NCBI GenBank assembly: GCA_964570895.1
Contig: CAZMZD010000007.1
Span: 1-64,000 of the forward strand
DNA: 64,000 nt
Reading direction: 5' to 3'
From: RGIG1918 sp964570895
GTDB lineage: Bacteria; Cyanobacteriota; Vampirovibrionia; Gastranaerophilales; Gastranaerophilaceae
In this document: piece by piece, positions 1 to 6,879 of the stretch
How the letters are laid out: every line of letters starts with the position of its first letter
Position numbering within the stretch: the stretch's first letter is position 1
Made by a program: the position numbers and the translations under genes
Notes under the pieces: model-generated
What the model was told of the DNA's origin: nothing
What the model saw: only the letters and a program-made list of their open reading frames with translations
Databases searched by the model: none

Positions 1-1
1 A

Positions 2-73
2 TGTGTTGATGACAGAGTGCAAGCAGCAGTGAAGGCAATAAGGGAGAATTTGGTGGAGGCATCTGCAATCTAA
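2..73 (+). CDS. C-terminal end of a LuxR-type HTH regulator (cut by window start)
   Basis: The first 73 bases read in frame as 23 residues (CVDDRVQAAVKAIRENLV then EASAI and a TAA stop). Eighteen of these residues match, with one change, the C-terminus of the LuxR-type regulator at 28999-29340, and the DNA is also nearly identical there. This is therefore the tail of a paralogous NarL/FixJ-type helix-turn-helix protein whose body lies outside the window. It ends 4 bp inside the convergent lptF/G gene. Only the tail is visible, so whether the full gene is intact cannot be judged. Confidence 0.75.
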   Translation, partial: CVDDRVQAAVKAIRENLVEASAI

Positions 74-1236
74 ATATGATAAGCCTTTTTGCGGTATAAA
101 ATGTAACCTATAACACCAATTATGATAACAGGAAGTGCTGCTGCCAAAAATGGCGGAATGGCTTTTGTTTCGCCAAGGTTAAGCGAAAACGCCCTTATTA
201 CAAAACAAGCAAAAATGATTAACACGGAAAATAAAAACCCTCTGTTGTAGCGCACTCTTGGGGGCGTTATTGCAAGCGGAATGCCAATCAACGCAAGCAC
301 AAGAGTTGTGAGCGGAAGGGCAATTTTGTCAAACAAATCAACTTTATATTCAAGCAATTCTTTTTCAGGAAATTCAGGGTTTTTGCTTTGCTCTTTAATG
401 TAGCGCGCAAGTTTGAAGAAATTAAATTGGCTCGCGCGCGTTTTCACAAAATTTGAAGCGCTATCAAGCCCAAAATTTACAACAGAGTCGCCAAAAACAG
501 CTGTATTCAAAGTTTTATTTTCTTTAGATAATGTGTAAATTATGCCATTTTCAAAAACCCAACCTTGCTTCGAAGTTCTGCCGGAGCGGGTTTGAACAAT
601 TTGCACAGTATCGCCCTTTGACATATCGACAAGGGTAACGTTGTGCAAAACATTATCTTTACATTCTTGAACATAAAAAAGCCTTTTGACGATGTTGCCG
701 TCTTTAAGTTCTTTTAAGGTGTAGTTTGTTTTGCCGTTTGGAACATGTTTTTGCTGAAGCGAATAAAGCCCCAATTGCTTTGATTGTGCGCTTGCAACAG
801 GCACCACAATTTCGTTTATTGCAAGGCTCGCAATTGTTGCCATAAGGGCAAAAAACATAACAGGCTTTGCAATTCTTGGAACGCTTATCCCGCAAGCTTT
901 AAAAACAGTTATTTCAGAGTTTAAACTCAATTTGTTAATCGTCATAACCGTTGCAAACAAGGTTGAAATCGGAATTGATGTTACAAAAACTTGAGGCAAG
1001 TTCAAAATAACCACAACAAATGCCACGTTGAAAGAAATTCCGTAATCTGAAATTTGTTTAAAAAGCTGGGTAAATGTTTCTGAAGCAAAAATAATTGAAG
1101 TGAAAATCACAAGCCCTAAGATAAAAATTTCAAGCATTTGCGACAAAATATATTTATCAATAAGCTTTGTTTCTGCCCATTTTTTCTCAATTTTTTCACG
1201 GGTATCTTTATAAAATTGTAGTATTTTTTCCTTCAT
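70..1236 (-). CDS. LptF/LptG family LPS export permease
   Basis: The 388-residue product has the layout of the YjgP/YjgQ (LptF/LptG) family, the permease half of the LptBFG transporter that extracts lipopolysaccharide from the inner membrane. An N-terminal membrane segment follows the family-like LIDKYILSQM start; two more are seen before residue 150, then a periplasmic domain of about 150 residues, then three C-terminal membrane segments. Which of LptF or LptG it is cannot be decided; no partner permease or lptB is adjacent. ATG at 1236 (or 1242) is chosen; the start overlaps the end of tyrA by about 29 bp, so translation is probably coupled. The stop overlaps the convergent regulator fragment at the window edge. 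Confidence 0.85.
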   Translation of the reverse strand: MKEKILQFYKDTREKIEKKWAETKLIDKYILSQMLEIFILGLVIFTSIIFASETFTQLFKQISDYGISFNVAFVVVILNLPQVFVTSIPISTLFATVMTINKLSLNSEITVFKACGISVPRIAKPVMFFALMATIASLAINEIVVPVASAQSKQLGLYSLQQKHVPNGKTNYTLKELKDGNIVKRLFYVQECKDNVLHNVTLVDMSKGDTVQIVQTRSGRTSKQGWVFENGIIYTLSKENKTLNTAVFGDSVVNFGLDSASNFVKTRASQFNFFKLARYIKEQSKNPEFPEKELLEYKVDLFDKIALPLTTLVLALIGIPLAITPPRVRYNRGFLFSVLIIFACFVIRAFSLNLGETKAIPPFLAAALPVIIIGVIGYILYRKKAYHI

Positions 1237-1999
1237 TATCATACATCTCAAGTCGTTCTTTTTGAATTTCTTCAAACAATTTCATCTTCTCATCGTTAGG
1301 CATTTTTTTCAAGTTATTTAACTTTTCGATAAACTTATCGCAAGCTTTGTCAATGTTTTCTGCGTTATATTTCATAAAATCCAAGCTCATTTCAGGAGAA
1401 CCCGAAGCAAGGCGGGTCATATCTCGAAAACCGCTCGCTGCAAGGAGTTTTGCATATTTATTGTCACGTGCCATATCAAAAAGTACAATTGAAGCAAGCA
1501 GTGGAAAATGTGAAATCATAGCGCAAGCTTCGTCTTGCTCTTTGTTTGAGCACACAACAGGAATTGCGCCCATTTCTTTGATAAGCTCTTCAAGGATAGC
1601 GTTTTCGCGCTCCATCACCCATTTTGTACCTTCAAAAAGGTGAATGTTTGCTGCTTTAAAACCTGTTTTTTCACTTCCTGCCATAGGGTGTGTTGAAATT
1701 AAATTATATTTCAGGCCATCATGCAAAATAAAATTTTTAACAGATGAAATTTCAGTTACGATCGTGTTTTTTGAAACAACACCATTTAGCGCCAAAAGTG
1801 TTTCATTAATTTTATTCATCGGGCGGCAAACAAAAACCACATCGCACTCGCTTAAAATTTCGTATTCAGTGGAAGTTTTAGCATAAATCGAAGCTTCCAC
1901 GGCGCTTGACGCGCTCACCGCAAACATTTCATGGTTCTTGCTTAAAGCTTGTAAAATAGAACCGCCAATTAAACCTAATCCAATAACTCCAATTTTCAT
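1208..1999 (-). CDS. tyrA: Prephenate dehydrogenase (TyrA)
   Basis: A 263-residue NAD(P)-dependent dehydrogenase that converts prephenate to 4-hydroxyphenylpyruvate in tyrosine synthesis. The start at 1999 gives MKIGVIGLGLIGGS, the Rossmann nucleotide-binding loop GxGxxG at the very N-terminus; the reading frame extends upstream without any family similarity. ISTHPMAGSEKTGF in mid-protein is the prephenate dehydrogenase signature with the substrate-binding His, and SGFRDMTRLASGSPEM lies in the helical C-terminal domain. No ACT or chorismate mutase domain is fused. Divergent from the leuD-like gene with only 43 bp between the starts; co-transcribed with lptF/G downstream. DAHP synthase (50764) and a stand-alone chorismate mutase (38981) for the same pathway are elsewhere in the window. 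Confidence 0.9.
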   Translation of the reverse strand: MKIGVIGLGLIGGSILQALSKNHEMFAVSASSAVEASIYAKTSTEYEILSECDVVFVCRPMNKINETLLALNGVVSKNTIVTEISSVKNFILHDGLKYNLISTHPMAGSEKTGFKAANIHLFEGTKWVMERENAILEELIKEMGAIPVVCSNKEQDEACAMISHFPLLASIVLFDMARDNKYAKLLAASGFRDMTRLASGSPEMSLDFMKYNAENIDKACDKFIEKLNNLKKMPNDEKMKLFEEIQKERLEMYDNEGKNTTIL

Positions 2000-2042
2000 T
2001 TTTATATTATAATACAAAAAGTAGTTTATGAGGCTTAATTTT

Positions 2043-2546
2043 ATGGAAATTAAAAAAGGTAAAGCATTCAAATTTGGCGACGATATTTCAACCGACCATA
2101 TTGCTCCTGGGCGCTTGTTCCACTTAAGAAGCAATTTAGAAGAGTTTTCAAAACATGTGCTTGAAGACGCTGATCCGACTTTTGCAAGCACAATGCAAAA
2201 AGGCGATTTTGTGGTTGCCGGCAATAATTTTGGGCTTGGTTCATCAAGAGAACATGCACCTCAAATCATTAAAATTGCAGGCGTTGGCGCTGTTCTTGCA
2301 AAAAGTTTCGCAAGAATTTTTTACAGAAACGCAATCAACATTGGGCTTTTGGCAATTGAATGTGATACAGATAAAATTGATGCCGGCGATGAGCTTGAAC
2401 TTCATATTGAAGAAGGTATTTTAAAAAACTTAACAAAAAATATTGAAATAAAAATTATGCCACTTCCGCCTGTAATGGTTAAACTTTTAAATGATGGCGG
2501 CCTTGTTGAACACATTAAGAAAAACGGAGATTTTAATTTTGCATAA
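2043..2546 (+). CDS. leuD: 3-isopropylmalate dehydratase-type small subunit (LeuD family)
   Basis: A 167-residue aconitase-superfamily swivel-domain protein. DISTDHIAPGR near the N-terminus, FGLGSSREHAP at about residue 70 and FARIFYRNAINIGL at about residue 100 are the conserved LeuD/HacB blocks. The family forms heterodimers with a [4Fe-4S] large subunit (LeuC/HacA) that is not in this window, so the substrate (isopropylmalate, homoaconitate or citrate) is open. ATG 2043 is preferred over 2028 because TGAGG lies 9 nt upstream. It overlaps the next dehydrogenase gene by 8 bp, and that pair (hydro-lyase subunit plus beta-decarboxylating dehydrogenase) is typical of leucine, lysine or 2-oxoglutarate routes. 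Confidence 0.85.
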   Translation: MEIKKGKAFKFGDDISTDHIAPGRLFHLRSNLEEFSKHVLEDADPTFASTMQKGDFVVAGNNFGLGSSREHAPQIIKIAGVGAVLAKSFARIFYRNAINIGLLAIECDTDKIDAGDELELHIEEGILKNLTKNIEIKIMPLPPVMVKLLNDGGLVEHIKKNGDFNFA

Positions 2547-3540
2547 TATAACTTTAATTCAAGGCGATGGAATTGGGCCTGAAATATCGGCTGCAGCGAT
2601 GAAAATTATTGAAGCAGCTGGGGTTGAAATTAATTGGGATATTCAAACAGCTGGTGCAGATGTTATAGAAACAGAAGGAAAACCTCTTCCGGATAGAGTT
2701 TTAGACTCAATCAAAAAGAACAAAGTGGCACTCAAAGCACCTGTCACAACTCCAATTGGCAAGGGTTTCAGGTCTGTGAATGTTGAGCTTCGCCGCGCGC
2801 TTGATTTATATGCAAACATTAGACCCTGCAAAAACATTGATGGAATTAAAACGCCTTTCGATAATGTCGATCTTATTGTAGTGCGTGAAAATACAGAAGA
2901 TTTATACGCAGGGCTCGAAGAAAAAATTGACGATAATACAATCCATGGAATTAAACTAATCACAAGAAGTGCGTCAGAGCGAATTGTGGATTATGCCTTT
3001 CAATATGCAATTAAAAATAATAGAAAAAAAGTTGTGGCAGTCACAAAAGCGAACATTTGCAAAATGTCTGATGGCTTGTTTTTAGACTCATCCAGAAATA
3101 TCGCAAAAAAATATGAAGGAAAAATTGAATATGGCGAAATTTTAGTTGACAATTTATGTATGCAGCTTGTTCAAAACCCTTCTAAATTCGATGTTTTGGT
3201 GCTTCCTAATTTATATGGCGATATCGTTTCAGACCTCACCGCAGGGCTTATTGGCGGGCTTGGCGTGGCTCAAGGTGCAAATATTGGGAAGGATTGCGCA
3301 GTGTTTGAACCTGTGCATGGTTCAGCACCTGATATCAAGGGGCAAAACCTTGCAAATCCAACAGCTCTCTTGCTTTGCGCTTGCGAAATGTTAAATTACA
3401 TCGGCGAATTGGAAGCTTCTAAAAAAATTCAGAAAGCAGTCTATAAAACTTTAAAAGAAGGCAAAGTTTTGACAAAAGACCTCGGCGGCAGCGCAAAAAC
3501 CACTGAATTTACAGAAGAAGTTATTAAAAATTTAGGATAA
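2539..3540 (+). CDS. Isocitrate/isopropylmalate-type NAD(P)-dependent dehydrogenase
   Basis: A 333-residue beta-decarboxylating dehydrogenase. ITLIQGDGIGPEI opens the protein, SVNVELRRALDLYANIRPC carries the substrate-binding Arg residues, VRENTEDLYAGLE follows, and LPNLYGDIVSDL plus FEPVHGSAPDIKGQ are the metal- and cofactor-binding blocks. The NVELRR and ENTEDLYAG forms resemble NAD-type isocitrate (or homoisocitrate) dehydrogenase more than LeuB, but this is a motif judgement. Start: TTG at 2539, 9 nt after GGAG and overlapping the leuD-like stop by 8 bp, fits far better than the upstream ATG at 2491, which would sit deep inside leuD. The two genes are surely co-translated. Confidence 0.85.
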   Translation: MHNITLIQGDGIGPEISAAAMKIIEAAGVEINWDIQTAGADVIETEGKPLPDRVLDSIKKNKVALKAPVTTPIGKGFRSVNVELRRALDLYANIRPCKNIDGIKTPFDNVDLIVVRENTEDLYAGLEEKIDDNTIHGIKLITRSASERIVDYAFQYAIKNNRKKVVAVTKANICKMSDGLFLDSSRNIAKKYEGKIEYGEILVDNLCMQLVQNPSKFDVLVLPNLYGDIVSDLTAGLIGGLGVAQGANIGKDCAVFEPVHGSAPDIKGQNLANPTALLLCACEMLNYIGELEASKKIQKAVYKTLKEGKVLTKDLGGSAKTTEFTEEVIKNLG

Positions 3541-3583
3541 TTTTTGCAAGCCCATATACCGTAATTTTACAGAAAATCACACA

Positions 3584-3835
3584 TTAACCAATTTTTCTAA
3601 ACATATCTTCAAATGTTTTCTTAACTGTGCTCTCTGACATGAAGAGTACTTTACTTATTCTGCTGTTACTCAACCCGTATGCATAAAGGGACAAGCATTC
3701 TAATTGCCTTTTGTTCAACAATTTTATATCTTTTCTGTTTGTGAAATAAGGTTCAAATTCTTTTTGTTCTTTCGTTTGTAGTGTCACAATTTTATTTTTC
3801 TCATATACTGCAATTTTATTATTGATTTTTTCCAT
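3584..3835 (-). CDS. Small LuxR-type HTH transcriptional regulator
   Basis: An 83-residue protein whose second half, LNKRQLECLSLYAYGLSNSRISKVLFMSESTVKK, is a NarL/FixJ (GerE) helix-turn-helix. There is no receiver domain; the N-terminal 40 residues are short and charged. It is a paralog of the regulator at 28999 in layout, and its promoter region aligns with that gene's over about 75 bp. A GTG at 3850 sits against the GGAAG ribosome site, so the ATG at 3835 is preferred. Convergent with the dehydrogenase gene. Probably autoregulated through the dyad at 3908-3925. Confidence 0.75.
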   Translation of the reverse strand: MEKINNKIAVYEKNKIVTLQTKEQKEFEPYFTNRKDIKLLNKRQLECLSLYAYGLSNSRISKVLFMSESTVKKTFEDMFRKIG

Positions 3836-3868
3836 ACCTAAATTTCGCACTTCCTTTTTTAAATGTTT

Positions 3869-3925
3869 ATTACAAAGATATAGTAGATAATAAAGAATTG
3901 AAAAGATATTGCCTATGTGGGTAAT
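3869..3925 (-). promoter_or_regulatory. Promoter with 18-bp dyad upstream of LuxR-type gene
   Basis: On the minus strand a -10 box TGTAAT (3869-3874) has no recognisable -35 box; 33 nt upstream lies an imperfect dyad (3908-3925; plus strand ATTGCCTATGTGGGTAAT). The same arrangement, with the same 33-nt spacing, occurs before the regulator at 28999. The dyad centre falls near -54, a position typical for activator binding. A role for the encoded regulator is inference. Confidence 0.6.
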
Positions 3926-4382
3926 ATTTTAGAAATTTTTAATTAAAAATCGTTTTCCAAAATTTTATTCTGCAATAAAACTTGGGTTATTTTAGTTGTA
4001 GGGTGCATTTATACGCACCTTATTTGCGACAAACGTGTAGGTTGGGCATACTTGCCCAACAATCTAAGGCTGCAGCTCAGGCACCGTCTGACAAAAACCA
4101 TAAGCTGTCATGCTGAACTTGCCTCCTTTTGCCGAAATCTGTCGATTTCGCGCAAAATGGGTCCTCTGGGAGTGGTTTCAGCATCTTACCGGATAATAAA
4201 ACTCAACTTTGTTTGCAATGCTTCAATATTTATAGGATCCTGAACAGCTTGAAAATTACGGTCTTTACCTTATTTTCTACGCTTTCAGGATGACGGGTTA
4301 TATAATTAAACTGTGCGGTGCGTTTATACGCACTTAATTTGCGACAAACGCGTAGGTTGGGCATACCTGCTGGGCAACATAA
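3926..4382. repeat. Block A of dispersed palindromic intergenic repeats
   Basis: No gene is seen here. The block contains two copies of the GGTGCGTTTATACGCACC-type palindrome (about 3998-4021 and 4315-4337), two copies of the GTTGGGCATACTTGCCCAAC-type palindrome (4042-4061 and a variant at 4355-4378), one inverted copy of a ~65-bp repeat that starts GTCATCCTGAAAGCG and ends TTCAGGATC (about 4226-4292), and a GTCATGCTGAACTT...TTCAGCATCTT element (about 4104-4187) that carries an extra inner GAAATC/GATTTC hairpin. Related copies lie in the other gaps of the window. Confidence 0.8.
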
Positions 4383-5542
4383 AACACAAGTGCAGAGCGT
4401 ATCGCCCAATACGTATCGCAAACATCAAAGCTATTTGCAAATCAGGTGTTGGCAGAAGCGAACAAAAGAGGTTGCTTGATTGATGAGGTGCTGAAAGCAA
4501 GCGATATTAAATATGAAGATGGAAAAATTAAACTTCAAGCAGGAAATGAAGTTGTTGCTGAAACGCCTGTGTTCACTGCTGATGTGCACGCAGAGATTAA
4601 GGGGGATTTTAACCAAGGAAGTAGCGAAAAGCAAAAAACCGCAGAAAGATTAGCTTTTCAAATTTTGGAAACTGTTACGGGAAAAAATCAAAAATATTTA
4701 AAAATGATTTTAAAAAACAACAGCGAAGCCAAGGCAAAGCAAAGAGAAAAGCTATACGAATTAGCAATGAATGCTTCTGATGAGCTGATAATAAACGCAT
4801 TGAGCCCTGAATATTTAGAATATTTTGCAGGTGCAGCCAAATTGGTGTATAATGAGAACAATGACGCGGACCATACGGACGCATCAAACATTGTCGAACA
4901 AGCTCTTGATATTATAGAAAATGGTTATACAGACCCTGAGCAATTAATAGATAAGAGATATCAAGACTTTGAACAAGCGCAAAATGAATATTTAAATGAG
5001 ATAAAAACAAAGTTTGACAATGCACAAAGCATTGAAGAGCTAAACGCAATGCTAGACGATGTTGAAAAAAACACGCCCAAGGAATTTGTAACACAAGAAT
5101 TTGCAGATGAAGTTATAAAAAGTTGGGCACAAAACTCGGAAAGGTTGGAAAATGGAAGAAGGTTTGTTTCGCAAGACATTTCAAGAACTGAGGGAGAAAT
5201 ATCCGAATATGACCCTCGAACAACACAAAAAAGCCTTTCTTATGGCATTCGAACAAGCGATGAAAAAACAGCTGGAAAAACTCAAGAAACAAGGCTAAAT
5301 GTTTATTATCAAACAGGCAACAAAGAAATTGACGAAAGCAAGTTATATAACAGCTTGCCTCAAGATTTAAAAGAAGCTGTTGATTATATTTTTAATGGTG
5401 AGCCTGTTTATAATGTATCCGGAAATGAATTTCCAAATAATGGCGAAAATTTAAACGAAAGGATAAATAAATACTATAAAGATAATTTTGACAATAAGCT
5501 TGAAGTTGCGGGCGTTGGTGAAATAAAATTAGACAAAAAGAT
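4383..5542 (+). pseudogene. Fragment of a phage/plasmid large polyvalent-type protein
   Basis: An open frame runs from just after a stop at 4380-4382 into the middle of repeat DNA past 5543. The coding-like part (helix-rich, from SAERIAQYVSQTSKLFAN at about 4389) has no plausible start codon ahead of it and abuts the repeat block, so the 5' end looks lost. The 3' part, YYKDNFDNKLEVAGVGEIKLDKK, resembles the entry of the BrnT/EndoU-like nuclease domains that end large polyvalent phage or conjugative-element proteins, but it stops there: a regulatory dyad copy and palindromic repeats follow in the same frame. I read it as a relic cut at both ends. The family call rests on recall of motifs and is uncertain. 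Confidence 0.55.
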
Positions 5543-5560
5543 ATTACCCATGTGGGCTAT
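5543..5560. promoter_or_regulatory. Orphan copy of the LuxR-promoter dyad
   Basis: ATTACCCATGTGGGCTAT is identical to the dyad upstream of the regulator at 28999 (29406-29423). The identity extends over 39 nt (5527-5565 against 29390-29428), including bases that read as the last codons of the polyvalent-protein fragment. No regulator gene lies next to this copy. Confidence 0.65.
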
Positions 5561-5610
5561 TTTTTATGCTTTATTACAAAATGCTAAATTTATGTACAAA
5601 TGTGGCAGCA

Positions 5611-5731
5611 AAATTTGTTGTTGGGGTAGAAACCCCAACCAACGGGCTAAAATTACGATTTGTCAGGCATTGCCTGACCTACGTTCTACAATTTTTGTCG
5701 CAGTTAAGGTGCGTATAAACGCACCCTACGG
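5611..5731. repeat. Block B of dispersed palindromic repeats
   Basis: Contains TTGGGGTAGAAACCCCAA (about 5621-5639), GTCAGGCATTGCCTGAC (about 5662-5680) and the GGTGCGTATAAACGCACC palindrome (about 5706-5726). They lie between the polyvalent-protein fragment and the end of the first XRE gene and could form hairpins in either transcript. Confidence 0.8.
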
Positions 5732-5944
5732 CTATTCAAAATCAAACAAATCTTTAACTTTCACACCTAAATTATCTGCGATTATTTTTAATTTTGTTAT
5801 AGTAACATCAGTTGCAGCAATTTCTAAAAGACTAATCATTGAACGCGAAATGCCGTCAACTCCAATATCATCTTGGGTCAACTTTTTTGCCTCTCTAATT
5901 TTTTTCAAATTTTTTCCAAAAAGCAATAAATAGTCTTTGTTCAT
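5732..5944 (-). CDS. XRE-family HTH regulator (tandem copy 1)
   Basis: A complete 70-residue helix-turn-helix protein: LKKIREAKKLTQDDIG and ISRSMISLLEIAATDVTITKLKIIADNLGV form the five-helix XRE/Cro-cI fold. The C-terminus DNLGVKVKDLFDFE is identical to the neighbouring copy at 6004-6216, and the last ~48 bp of DNA are identical, so the two arose by recent tandem duplication. No ribosome-binding site is visible; the -10 box lies 6 nt before the ATG, suggesting a leaderless mRNA. Two CTAGT-type operators overlap the promoter, so autorepression is likely. Target genes are unknown. Confidence 0.85.
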   Translation of the reverse strand: MNKDYLLLFGKNLKKIREAKKLTQDDIGVDGISRSMISLLEIAATDVTITKLKIIADNLGVKVKDLFDFE

Positions 5945-5950
5945 ATTTTA

Positions 5951-5996
5951 ATTGTTAGTCTTACTAGCTAATTTCACAATTAGTACCACTAGCAAT
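5951..5996 (-). promoter_or_regulatory. Leaderless promoter and paired operators of XRE copy 1
   Basis: Minus strand: -35 TTGTGA (5974-5979), 17-nt spacer, -10 AACAAT (5951-5956), then 6 nt to the ATG. Two related sites overlap it: TTAGCTAGTAAGACTAACAA across the spacer and TTGCTAGTGGTACTAATTG just upstream of -35. Each contains facing CTAGT/ACTAR half-sites. The same pair in the same order precedes XRE copy 2. Confidence 0.65.
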
Positions 5997-6003
5997 TTAA
6001 GAG

Positions 6004-6216
6004 CTATTCAAAATCAAACAAATCTTTAACTTTCACACCTAAATTATCTGCTATTACTTTTAATTTTGTGCTTGTAGCGTCAGTTTTTGCTAACTCAATC
6101 AAACTCACCATTTGTCGCGAAATTCCATTTATCCCGATATCATCTTGAGTTAGCCCGCGCGCTTTTCGCAATTTCTTAATATGTTTACTTAATTTGTTCA
6201 AAAATCGCTTGTTCAT
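6004..6216 (-). CDS. XRE-family HTH regulator (tandem copy 2)
   Basis: A 70-residue paralog of the preceding gene. The start at 6216 (MNKRFLNKLSKHIKK) gives the same length as copy 1; the frame is open further upstream through the operator region but that part is not protein-like. The HTH reads LRKARGLTQDDIGINGISRQ, with recognition-helix differences from copy 1 (RQMVSLIELAKTDATSTK versus RSMISLLEIAATDVTITK), so the two could have diverged in DNA preference while sharing similar operators. It is divergent from the small unknown gene at 6323. Confidence 0.85.
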   Translation of the reverse strand: MNKRFLNKLSKHIKKLRKARGLTQDDIGINGISRQMVSLIELAKTDATSTKLKVIADNLGVKVKDLFDFE

Positions 6217-6222
6217 TTTTAA

Positions 6223-6267
6223 ATTGTTAGCTATACTAGCAATTACTACAACTAGTGGCACTAGCAA
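6223..6267 (-). promoter_or_regulatory. Leaderless promoter and paired operators of XRE copy 2
   Basis: Minus strand: -35 TTGTAG (6246-6251), 17-nt spacer, -10 AACAAT (6223-6228), then 6 nt to the ATG. The near-palindrome TTGCTAGTATAGCTAACAA spans the spacer and -10, and TTGCTAGTGCCACTAGTTG, containing the perfect palindrome CTAGTGCCACTAG apart from its centre, covers the -35 side. Spacing between the two sites matches that of copy 1. Confidence 0.65.
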
Positions 6268-6322
6268 TATGGCGCAAACTACCTGCGCTGCAGCTGTTTA
6301 TAAGAACGGAATATTTTATTAA

Positions 6323-6571
6323 ATGCGAAAAAATGAATTAACAAATGATATATATCAATTGCAACAACTGAGCAGTGAGTTTGAAAAAATTTTGAATGAT
6401 ATAAGTAATTCTGCAAATAATAATTTTGTAAGCGATACGCAAGCATTGCAGCTGCATTGTGCTATTTACAATATTTTTGATGTTGGAATGCCAATTGTAA
6501 AAGAAATATGTGATTTATATGGCAACAAATGGAATAAAATCTTGGAATTTAAAACAAATATAAAAAGATAA
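6323..6571 (+). CDS. Small protein of unknown function, divergent from XRE genes
   Basis: An 82-residue, mostly helical and acidic protein (MRKNELTNDIYQLQQLSSEFEKIL at the N-terminus). No signal peptide or membrane segment, and no family recognised. The ribosome-binding site is weak. Its start is about 55 bp from the XRE operators, so it is a candidate target of these regulators; a phage-immunity or toxin-antitoxin role is possible but nothing in the sequence shows it. It could also be a remnant of the same accessory element as its neighbours. Confidence 0.55.
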   Translation: MRKNELTNDIYQLQQLSSEFEKILNDISNSANNNFVSDTQALQLHCAIYNIFDVGMPIVKEICDLYGNKWNKILEFKTNIKR

Positions 6572-6879
6572 GTATTTCACCAATTAAAAAACTCAACATT
6601 ACATGTTATGCCTCAAAATTTTTAAGATTCTGAAACTGTCTTGGATTTTGTTTCGTCAGGCATTGCCTGACCTACGAGTTGTCAATTATTTAGTGCTATT
6701 GGGCTGAAAGCCCAACCTAGGTTCTGCAGCCTTAGATTGTTGGGCAAGTATGCCCAACCTGCGCGTTTGTCATAAATAAGGTTCGTTTATACACACCCTA
6801 CAGCTCGCAAACGACTAAAGAAACCTCTGCCCTCGGGGTGTTCGCTAAGCTGTCGCTTGCTCCTTACCCCTCGGGTACA
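6572..6879. repeat. Block C of dispersed palindromic repeats
   Basis: A gene-free gap of 308 bp. Copies seen: GTCAGGCATTGCCTGACC (about 6655-6672), TTGGGCTGAAAGCCCAAC (about 6699-6717), TTGGGCAAGTATGCCCAACC (about 6736-6755) and a degenerate member of the GTGCGTTTATACGCAC family (about 6780-6803). The last 60 bp are more G+C-rich (CCTCGGGGTG ... CCCCTCGGG) and unlike the rest. Confidence 0.75.

Noticed and set aside
1999..2224. N-terminal extension of prephenate dehydrogenase
   Set aside because: It is antisense to the leuD-like gene, and the Rossmann loop begins right at the methionine at 1999.
3926..4382. CRISPR array from regularly repeated palindromes
   Set aside because: Copies are few, unequally spaced, of different families and in both orientations; no cas genes are present.
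5543..5933. Coding continuation of the polyvalent-protein frame to 5933
   Set aside because: Beyond 5543 the frame runs through a regulatory dyad, palindromic repeats and the antisense of the XRE gene, so it is open only by chance.
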